The position numbers and the translations under genes were made by a program. Positions 1 through 4,961 of a stretch of 5,164 bases of DNA are shown here, piece by piece (the stretch's first letter is position 1; every line of letters begins with the position of its first letter). The notes under the pieces were generated by a model. It searched no databases, was not told the DNA's origin, and saw only the letters and a list, made by a program, of their open reading frames with translations. This DNA comes from an uncultured Clostridia bacterium (GTDB lineage: Bacteria > Bacillota > Clostridia > Christensenellales > Borkfalkiaceae). The stretch spans positions 1 to 5,164 of the forward strand of contig CAMNIW010000106.1 of the NCBI GenBank assembly GCA_946540675.1, read 5' to 3'.

Positions 1-102
1 GACGAGATACCCGACGTACGGCATAAAGGCGTCGTGAAGAATAAATATCAATATCCCCGCCGAAACGTACAGAATTGTCTTTAATATATGCCAGCGCGTC
101 AT
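1..102 (-). CDS. Partial small membrane protein, unrecognised (N-terminal 34 residues)
   Basis: This open frame runs off the left edge, so only the first 34 codons are visible. It begins MTRWHILKTILYVSAGILI and continues with hydrophobic residues, an HDAF segment and a second hydrophobic stretch (YVGYLV). That pattern fits a short basic cytoplasmic N-terminus followed by a transmembrane helix at about residues 8-23. The ATG at 102-100 is the only start codon in this frame: the frame is closed upstream by a TAA at 135-133. The start lies 7 nt after the degV-family stop, so the two genes are probably co-transcribed. No convincing SD sequence precedes it, and translation may depend on ribosomes finishing the upstream gene. 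The fragment faintly resembles the start of HdeD/DUF308-type membrane proteins, but it is too short to name. A function cannot be assigned. Confidence 0.5.
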   Translation of the reverse strand, partial: MTRWHILKTILYVSAGILIFILHDAFMPYVGYLV

Positions 103-109
103 TTTTTCA

Positions 110-979
110 TTATCTGTGTATTGCGTGGAAGTTTATTCCCACTCCGCCGGGGCCGCAGTGGCTTCCGGCGGTGGGGTTGATGTCGACGTGTACGACGTTA
201 AGGTCTTCGCCGAATTTCTCTTTGAGCGACTTTTCGAGAAGAGCCGCGCTTTCCGCCGCGTCCGAGTGGGCGAGTATCACCCTGTGCCCCTTTATGTCGT
301 CCTGCAACTGTTCGGCGAGTTCCACAAGCCTTGCGACGGCGTTTTTATTGCCTTTTTTCTTGTCGAAGGAAACCATTTTGCCTTCGCTGTTCATAGTGAT
401 TATCGGGCGTATCCCGAAGAGATTGCCCATTACCGCCGACATACCCGAAACTCTTCCGCTGCGCTTGAAGAAAGTCAGATCTTCCACGAAGAAGTAGGTC
501 GCGAACTTGTCGACTTCGGTTTCCGCCCATTTTTGTATTTCTTCCACGGTCTTGCCTGCGAGATAGAGATCGCCTATCTCTAAAACGATGTTATAACTTC
601 CTATCGTTATGCCCTTGGTGTCCACGGCGTAGAGAGTTCTTTCGGGGAACTCGTCTTTGAGTTGTTTCACGGCTATCGCGAGCGCTTCGAAAGTTCCGCT
701 CATCGCCGCCGAGAAATGGACGTACAACACGTCTTTGCCTTCTTTGAAGAAGGGGGCGAAATAGTCGTAATAGGTCTTGGGCGAAAGTCCGCCCGTCTTG
801 GGGAGAACGCCGTTTCTCATCGAGCGGTAAAACTCCGTACTGTCGAACTTGTCGAAGTCGACGTAAGGACGGATCTCCTTATCGCCTATCGAGTACGGCA
901 TACTTATCAGATTATAGCCGTATTTCGCGGCGACTTCGGGGGTGATATCGGTGTCGGTATCGGTAAAAAGGACGTACAT
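110..979 (-). CDS. DegV family protein (FakB-like fatty-acid-binding protein)
   Basis: This is a cytosolic fatty-acid-binding protein of the DegV/FakB family. In characterised members the protein holds a fatty acid while the kinase FakA phosphorylates its carboxylate, giving acyl-phosphate for phospholipid synthesis. The visible product is 289 residues, close to the usual ~280. Family landmarks occur in order: the N-terminal Asp-rich strand FTDTDTDITPE (5-15, in place of the commoner DSTADL), the lipid-site segment KTGGLSP (61-67), HFSAAMSGTFEA (88-99), the VDTKGITIGS strand (119-128), the FFKRSGRVSG segment (170-179), FGIRPII (188-194) and the C-terminal CGPGGVGINF (275-284). The ATG at 979-977 is chosen because AAAAGGTGG lies 8 nt upstream. 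A GTG four codons earlier sits inside that SD site. The gene has its own consensus promoter and is divergent from plsX, whose product uses the same intermediate. Family membership is secure; which lipid it carries and whether a FakA partner exists are not visible. Confidence 0.9.
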   Translation of the reverse strand: MYVLFTDTDTDITPEVAAKYGYNLISMPYSIGDKEIRPYVDFDKFDSTEFYRSMRNGVLPKTGGLSPKTYYDYFAPFFKEGKDVLYVHFSAAMSGTFEALAIAVKQLKDEFPERTLYAVDTKGITIGSYNIVLEIGDLYLAGKTVEEIQKWAETEVDKFATYFFVEDLTFFKRSGRVSGMSAVMGNLFGIRPIITMNSEGKMVSFDKKKGNKNAVARLVELAEQLQDDIKGHRVILAHSDAAESAALLEKSLKEKFGEDLNVVHVDINPTAGSHCGPGGVGINFHAIHR

Positions 980-987
980 AGAATTTT

Positions 988-996
988 CCACCTTTT
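988..996 (-). promoter_or_regulatory. Ribosome binding site of the degV-family gene
   Basis: The minus strand reads AAAAGGTGG here, 8 nt before the ATG at 979-977. Because the alternative GTG start (991-989) lies within this purine block, the site decides in favour of the ATG. Confidence 0.8.
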
Positions 997-1025
997 ATAT
1001 AATTTTTTCGACAAAAGTCTACATA

Positions 1026-1055
1026 ATTATAGGCTCTTTTCGAGCATTTTGTCAA
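1026..1055 (-). promoter_or_regulatory. Sigma-A promoter of the degV-family gene
   Basis: On the minus strand a perfect TTGACA (1055-1050) is followed, after 18 nt, by a perfect TATAAT (1031-1026). Transcription should begin near 1019, giving a leader of about 40 nt. The spacer carries a short inverted repeat, GCTC-N5-GAGC (1033-1045), which could be an operator half-site or chance. Confidence 0.85.
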
Positions 1056-1071
1056 GGGACGGAGCGAGATT

Positions 1072-1085
1072 CGGCATAATTGCCG
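1072..1085. promoter_or_regulatory. Candidate shared operator dyad between divergent promoters
   Basis: CGGCA-TAAT-TGCCG is a 5-bp-arm inverted repeat. It lies between the -35 box of the degV-family promoter (1050-1055) and the -35 box of the plsX promoter (1093-1098), close to the midpoint. A repressor bound here could affect both genes. The dyad is short and matches no operator I recognise; it does not resemble the FapR box as I recall it. The regulatory role is inference. Confidence 0.3.
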
Positions 1086-1092
1086 TTTCGCG

Positions 1093-1121
1093 TTGACTAT
1101 TTGCGATAAAAAGTGTAAAAT
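1093..1121 (+). promoter_or_regulatory. Sigma-A promoter of plsX
   Basis: TTGACT (1093-1098), a 17-nt spacer and TAAAAT (1116-1121) form a good sigma-A promoter, each box matching consensus at five of six positions. The predicted start of transcription is near 1128, leaving a leader of about 28 nt before the plsX ATG. This also argues against beginning PlsX at the in-frame TTG at 1093, which is part of the -35 box. Confidence 0.75.
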
Positions 1122-1141
1122 AATCATATATACGCGGCTCA

Positions 1142-1150
1142 AAAGGGGAG
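1142..1150 (+). promoter_or_regulatory. Ribosome binding site of plsX
   Basis: AAAGGGGAG ends 5 nt before the ATG at 1156. It fixes the start at MINVIVD rather than at the upstream in-frame TTG at 1093. Confidence 0.75.
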
Positions 1151-1155
1151 ACTGT

Positions 1156-2172
1156 ATGATAAACGTGATAGTTGACACTCTCGGCGCCGAACGCGGAGAA
1201 AGGGTTTGCATAGAAGGCGCGGTCACCGCGCTCGGAAAATACGACGATCTCGGCATAATTTTCGTCGGAAGGGAAAATTCGACCAAGGAGATACTCAAAG
1301 ACCTTGAATACGACGAAAAAAGAGTAAGGTTTATAAACGCCGAAGACGAGATAGGTTGCGGCGACAAACCGACCGACGCCATAAGATACAGAAAAGAGAG
1401 TTCTATGTACAAGGCGATAGAACTCATAAAGGCGGACGAGAGTATAAACGCGCTTGTCACGGCAGGGTCTTCGGGCGCGATACTCGCGGGCGCGACGCTT
1501 AAAATAGGCAGGATAAAGGGCGTAAGGCGACCGGCTTTCTGTCCCCTTCTTCCCACTATGAAAAGGGGGGTCGTCGGGGTGTGCGACAGCGGAGCGAACG
1601 TAGAATGCGACTCTCTTCAACTTGCGCAGTTCGCGCTTATGGGAAGTCTGTATATACAAAAGGCTTACGGCGTGGAAAAACCGAAAGTCGCTCTTCTCAA
1701 CGTCGGCACCGAAGAAGAAAAGGGCGACGAACTCAGGAAAGAAACCTATAAAAAACTCAAAGAGACGGCGGAGATAAACTTCGTCGGCAATATGGAGAGC
1801 AGGGATCTCCTTAAAGGGGATTACGATCTGGTCGTGTGCGACGGGTTTTCGGGGAACGTTCTCATTAAGTCCACCGAAGGGGCGTGTCTCGAAATGCTCA
1901 AAATGTTGAAGAGCATTATGACCAAAAACTTAAAAAACAAACTCGGAGCCCTTCTCCTTAAAAAGGACGTTATGGAGATAAAGGACTTTATGGACTACAA
2001 CAACTATCCCGGGGCGGTCATACTCGGTTGCAAAAAGACTGTGGTAAAGAGCCACGGCAGCAGCAAGAGCGTGACTATGTTCAAGTCGATAGAACTCGCA
2101 TATAAGATAGAGAAAGCGGGGCTCAACGCATCCATTGCGGAAAAGACATCCGAAACTCTGGCGGCGGAATAA
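1156..2172 (+). CDS. plsX: Phosphate acyltransferase PlsX (acyl-ACP:phosphate acyltransferase)
   Basis: PlsX converts acyl-ACP and phosphate to acyl-phosphate and ACP; PlsY then uses the acyl-phosphate to acylate glycerol-3-phosphate. It is a peripheral membrane enzyme in known cases. The 338-residue product has the usual length. Recognisable blocks are VTAGSSGAILA (101-111, family S/T-AGNTGA), GRIKGVRRPAF (118-128), CDSGANVEC (143-151), QFALMGSLY (158-166), ALLNVGTEEEKGDE (179-192), NFVGNMESRDLL (208-219), VVCDGFSGNVLIK (226-238) and VVKSHGSSKS (296-305). The N-terminal motif is unusual: VDTLGAERGE where most members have DAMGGDxAP. The family's GG before the last block is PG (285-286). The usual neighbours acpP and rnc are absent; a helicase gene follows after 3 nt. 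The gene has its own promoter and SD and faces a FakB-like gene, which uses the same acyl-phosphate. The assignment is firm. Confidence 0.95.
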   Translation: MINVIVDTLGAERGERVCIEGAVTALGKYDDLGIIFVGRENSTKEILKDLEYDEKRVRFINAEDEIGCGDKPTDAIRYRKESSMYKAIELIKADESINALVTAGSSGAILAGATLKIGRIKGVRRPAFCPLLPTMKRGVVGVCDSGANVECDSLQLAQFALMGSLYIQKAYGVEKPKVALLNVGTEEEKGDELRKETYKKLKETAEINFVGNMESRDLLKGDYDLVVCDGFSGNVLIKSTEGACLEMLKMLKSIMTKNLKNKLGALLLKKDVMEIKDFMDYNNYPGAVILGCKKTVVKSHGSSKSVTMFKSIELAYKIEKAGLNASIAEKTSETLAAE

Positions 2173-2175
2173 CAT

Positions 2176-4773
2176 ATGGAATTTTCACCCGAACAAAAAA
2201 AGGTCATAGAAAATTTTTCGGACAACATCCTTCTTCTCGCGCGGGCGGGGGCGGGCAAGACCTTTACGGTCGCAAACCGCGTCGCCGAAGCGATAAGACG
2301 GGGATATAAGCCCGAAGAGATACTGTGCCTTACTTTTACCGTAAAGGCGGCGGGTGAGATAAAGGACGCCGTAAAGGCTCAGACCGACGCGGCGGTAAGC
2401 GTGTTTACCATACACGGTTTTTGCTACGAGATAATAAAGCGTTACGCCCGTCTTACCGGCGCGATAAGAGAACCCGAAGTCGCCGACGAAGTCGATTCGG
2501 GAGAACTTTTATATACCGTTTTAAGGGAATATATAGATTTCGGGTACTATAAGACTCCCGACGACTATCCGATGCTCGGAGAAAAGCAACTTGCGTCGAT
2601 AATGTCCGCCATAAAGCGAGAGCGGATAAAACAGGGTTATTCCTTTTTTTCCGAAGACGGCTACGGGAGAGCGATAAGCAAACTTTTCGACAACCCGTTA
2701 TTCGAAAATTCGTTCACGACAAAAAAATACGGCGTAAAAGTCGTCGACTATTCGCTTATGCGGCTTCTGCAGGAACAATACGGCCCTGAGTTTTGCGTGC
2801 GCTATCAGCGTATGATGCAGGGTTCCGATCTTATGGACTTCGACGACCTTATCTTTTGCGCGAAAGAAGTCGTCGAACAGGGTTTTTGTCCCGAATACAA
2901 AATAATAATAGTCGACGAAATGCAGGACACGAGCGATCTCGAATATTCGGTCGCGAGAAGTCTTTTCGGCGGAGCGCTCGTGCTTTTGTGCGGCGACCCG
3001 TTTCAGACTATCTACACCTGGCGCGGATCCGACCCTAACGGCATAATGGAAGACTTCAAGAAGAACTTCAACGCAAAAACGGTCGTGCTGTCGGGCAACC
3101 GCAGGTCTTCCGCCCTTTTGTCGTATGCGGGCAACTACTATCTCGCCAAGACTTTCGACGGATTCAAAGAGCCCGAAAAACCCGACTTCGGAAATTCGGA
3201 AAAGATAGAAGTCATCGGGGAAGACGGAGCGAAAGAAGAAGTAAAGAAGATAATGGAGATCGTGGACGGGTTCGACGGCGAAAAGTCGGATATATGCGTA
3301 ATGGCGAGATCCAACCGATATATAGCGGACGTCTACCGCATTGCGGAAGAGATAAACCGCGGACTTCCGACGGAAAAGAGAATAAACTTTTTCACCGCGG
3401 ACGGCGATTACCAATTCTATAAAAAGCCCGTCGTAAAGGATTTTCTCGCCTTTTTAAGACTTCTTATCAATCCCAATGACGAGATCTCGTACGAGCGCGT
3501 GGCGAAAAAATATCTCGGAATCACGAGAAACAAGATGTCGCAGGTAAGAGATTACGCGATAACCGGCATAACTACGGGTTCGCTCCTTTCGCGCGACACG
3601 TACGAAAAAGGGGATAACTTCTATTCGCTTATAGAAGCGATGAAGCAAGGCAACGTCGTCGTGTACGACACCGAAACGACGGGGCTCGACGTCGCGGAAG
3701 ACGAGATAATACAGATTTCCGCAATGAAGATAGGACAATCGGGCGAAGCGATGAGATTTTCGGCGGCGGTCCTTAAGGGCGACGAACCGAAATTTTCTTC
3801 GTTCGTTATTCCGGAAAGAGAAATATCCGAAGGCGCGGTCGCGACTCACGGGTACAGTCTCGAATATATAAAGGCGAACGGCGCGCGCGAAAAGAGCGAA
3901 GTTTTGAGAGAGTTTGCCGATTTTATCCGCGGAGCGGTGCTCGTCGGGCACAACAGCGCGGAATTCGACGACAAGATACTTTTACGGGAACTTTCCGAGT
4001 GCGGAATAAAAGCGGAGATAAAGGCTTTTTACGACACTCTCGACATAGCGCGCGCGTATTCTTCCGACCTTCCGGACAAAAAACTTTCGACCATATGCGA
4101 GAGATTCGGCATAGAGAACGAACGCGCGCACGACGCCATGGCGGACGTCGCGGCTACCGCAAAGTGTCTTATAGCGTATTATAAACAGTATATATATCCG
4201 TCCGAAAAGGACAGGAGAAAACTTCTCGGACTTTTAAGAAACACTTTCGAGCCCTTTTACGAAGACCGCAAAGAAATGCTCGCCATCCTTTATGAAAAAG
4301 ACCCCAAAAAACTCGTCAGGTATATAGACGGCAAATACGGGATACTCGCGGCAAGGGGCAGACCGTCCGACAGGGCGTCGGCAAACGATCTGTATTTTGC
4401 GCTCAAAGGTATGGAAGACGCCAAGGATCCGCGGCAGTGGCTGACGGCGTTTCTCTCTTCGGCGAGCCTTTCGGGCAGTCAGATGGATATAATGATAAAG
4501 AAATTCGGCAAAGTTCCGCTCATCACCGTGCATCAGTCCAAGGGTTGCGAGTTCGATACCGTTATCCTTGCGGGCGCGGGAGAAAGAGATATACCGTCTT
4601 ACGGCGCGCGGCTGAGCGGCGAAGAAGACGAAGAGAAGAGAATATTTTACGTCGCGCTCACAAGGGCGAAGAGAAAGTTCATATTGACGTATCGCGCAAA
4701 AGACGGGAATTACGACAGGACGTATTCCCCGTACGTCGACAATCTTCCGCTTTGCGCCGTAAAATTTTTATAA
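2176..4773 (+). CDS. UvrD/PcrA-like SF1 helicase with nested DnaQ-type 3'-5' exonuclease
   Basis: This 865-residue protein combines a 3'-5' DNA helicase with a 3'-5' exonuclease. Helicase motifs appear in order: Q-motif FSPEQ (3-7), Walker A ARAGAGKT (22-29, Lys28), Ia LTFTVKAAGEI (52-62), TIHGF (78-82), MDFDDLI (220-226), II VDEMQDT (246-252), III GDPFQTIYTWRG (273-284), IV GNRRSS (307-312), V ITVHQSKGCEFD (783-794) and VI RIFYVALTRAK (822-832). Between IV and V, after the segment matching the UvrD 2A/2B junction (KDFLAFLRLLINP, 421-433), lies a DEDDh exonuclease (about 491-672) with Asp498, Glu500, Asp598, His652 and Asp657 all present. Removing the insert leaves about 683 residues, near a normal UvrD. 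The start is 3 nt after the plsX stop, with only GGCGG as a weak SD, so translation is probably coupled to plsX. Codon use matches the neighbours. A role in DNA repair or recombination is inferred; the domain calls are strong. Confidence 0.93.
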   Translation: MEFSPEQKKVIENFSDNILLLARAGAGKTFTVANRVAEAIRRGYKPEEILCLTFTVKAAGEIKDAVKAQTDAAVSVFTIHGFCYEIIKRYARLTGAIREPEVADEVDSGELLYTVLREYIDFGYYKTPDDYPMLGEKQLASIMSAIKRERIKQGYSFFSEDGYGRAISKLFDNPLFENSFTTKKYGVKVVDYSLMRLLQEQYGPEFCVRYQRMMQGSDLMDFDDLIFCAKEVVEQGFCPEYKIIIVDEMQDTSDLEYSVARSLFGGALVLLCGDPFQTIYTWRGSDPNGIMEDFKKNFNAKTVVLSGNRRSSALLSYAGNYYLAKTFDGFKEPEKPDFGNSEKIEVIGEDGAKEEVKKIMEIVDGFDGEKSDICVMARSNRYIADVYRIAEEINRGLPTEKRINFFTADGDYQFYKKPVVKDFLAFLRLLINPNDEISYERVAKKYLGITRNKMSQVRDYAITGITTGSLLSRDTYEKGDNFYSLIEAMKQGNVVVYDTETTGLDVAEDEIIQISAMKIGQSGEAMRFSAAVLKGDEPKFSSFVIPEREISEGAVATHGYSLEYIKANGAREKSEVLREFADFIRGAVLVGHNSAEFDDKILLRELSECGIKAEIKAFYDTLDIARAYSSDLPDKKLSTICERFGIENERAHDAMADVAATAKCLIAYYKQYIYPSEKDRRKLLGLLRNTFEPFYEDRKEMLAILYEKDPKKLVRYIDGKYGILAARGRPSDRASANDLYFALKGMEDAKDPRQWLTAFLSSASLSGSQMDIMIKKFGKVPLITVHQSKGCEFDTVILAGAGERDIPSYGARLSGEEDEEKRIFYVALTRAKRKFILTYRAKDGNYDRTYSPYVDNLPLCAVKFL
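3646..4191 (+). other. DnaQ-like (DEDDh) exonuclease domain inside the helicase gene
   Basis: This stretch encodes about residues 491-672. It holds ExoI VVYDTETTGL (495-504), the ATHGY loop (556-560), ExoII LVGHNSAEFDDK (589-600), the DTLDIAR and KKLSTICERFGI segments (620-626, 635-646) and ExoIII AHDAMADV (651-658). These are the landmarks of the DnaQ/PolC-epsilon exonuclease family, in order and with all five catalytic residues. It is in frame with the helicase on both sides, with no stop, no internal gene start of note and no change in codon use, so it is a domain and not a separate gene. Boundaries are approximate to about ten residues. Confidence 0.9.
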
Positions 4774-4792
4774 AAAAGTTTTTTGAAAACAC

Positions 4793-4822
4793 TTGACAAA
4801 ACTTCCCGACAAGATGTATTAT
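4793..4822 (+). promoter_or_regulatory. Sigma-A promoter of pyrG
   Basis: A perfect TTGACA (4793-4798) is followed after 18 nt by TATTAT (4817-4822). An overlapping TATAAA (4820-4825) would give a 21-nt spacer and is less likely. Transcription should start near 4829, where the first bases are about GTTTTTAATAGG. The leader to the pyrG ATG is then about 130 nt, long enough for the structures described below it. Confidence 0.75.
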
Positions 4823-4847
4823 AAACGAGTTTTTAATAGGTCTTTTC

Positions 4848-4901
4848 GGGGCAGTTTTTTAGGGGCGGCAATAAGTCCTTAAAAAAAAACGCCCTTTTTT
4901 T
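4848..4901 (+). terminator. Rho-independent terminator / probable pyrG attenuator
   Basis: GGGGC-A-GTTTTTT (4848-4860) pairs with AAAAAACGCCCT (4884-4895). The stem has 12 pairs, with one bulged A (4853) and one terminal G-U, and a run of T follows (4895-4901, continuing 4903-4908). An AGG/CCU pairing in the loop (4861-4863 with 4877-4879) could lengthen it if the U-A pairs slip register. It lies between the pyrG promoter and the pyrG start, so it can act as an attenuator. No other terminator is visible after the helicase stop, so it may end that transcript too. In Bacillus subtilis pyrG is known to be controlled by CTP-sensitive attenuation, which supports the reading. Confidence 0.65.
4861..4896 (+). 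other. Alternative hairpin competing with the attenuator stem
   Basis: AGGGGCG (4861-4867) can pair with CGCCCTT (4890-4896), seven pairs including one G-U, across a 22-nt loop. It uses the same 3' strand as the longer stem that starts at 4848, because GGGGC occurs twice, 14 nt apart (4848-4852 and 4862-4866). Both folds end at the T run, so both could terminate. Whether one is a regulatory alternative is inference. Confidence 0.4.
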
Positions 4902-4903
4902 AT

Positions 4904-4961
4904 TTTTTAACTCCGAGAAACCGTAAATACGGGCAAAATTTTCAAAAAAAGGAGTTAAAAA
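4904..4961 (+). promoter_or_regulatory. Inverted repeat sequestering the pyrG ribosome binding site
   Basis: TTTTTAACTCC (4904-4914) is the exact reverse complement of GGAGTTAAAAA (4951-4961). The right arm contains the SD GGAG and reaches the A of the pyrG ATG. The 36-nt loop contains a smaller hairpin, CCGT-AAAT-ACGG (4921-4932). When folded, the ribosome site would be buried. The left arm shares its T run with the tail of the attenuator. The pairing is seen directly; use as a translational switch is inference. Confidence 0.5.
4949..4954 (+). promoter_or_regulatory. Ribosome binding site of pyrG
   Basis: AAGGAG ends 6 nt before the ATG at 4961, a near-ideal SD and spacing. It lies in the right arm of the inverted repeat at 4904-4961. 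Confidence 0.85.

Noticed and set aside
980..991. GTG start four codons upstream of the degV-family ATG
   Set aside because: The GTG lies inside the AAAAGGTGG ribosome site and has no SD of its own.
1093..1155. N-terminal extension of PlsX by 21 residues from an in-frame TTG
   Set aside because: The TTG is part of the likely -35 box, the extension matches no PlsX feature, and a good SD precedes the ATG at 1156.
1251..1260. Repeat of CGGCATAATT, which also occurs in the intergenic dyad at 1072-1081
   Set aside because: It lies in the plsX coding frame and related strings (GGCATAA) recur in the window because GGC and ATA codons are common; the second dyad arm is missing.
912..1659. Two long minus-strand open frames (912-1556 and 1027-1659) across the plsX start
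   Set aside because: They are antisense to plsX and the promoter region, have no SD or recognisable domain, and follow from the codon bias of plsX.
2698..3414. A 238-residue minus-strand open frame within the helicase gene
   Set aside because: It is a shadow of the strongly supported helicase frame; its composition is low in recognisable motifs and it has no plausible start signal.
3646..4191. A separate dnaQ or polC fragment inserted as its own gene
   Set aside because: The reading frame is continuous with the helicase on both sides and there is no internal SD-ATG or stop.
4772..4784. AAAAAAGTTTTTT after the helicase stop as a terminator
   Set aside because: It has no loop of useful size and no G/C pairs, so it would not make a stable hairpin.
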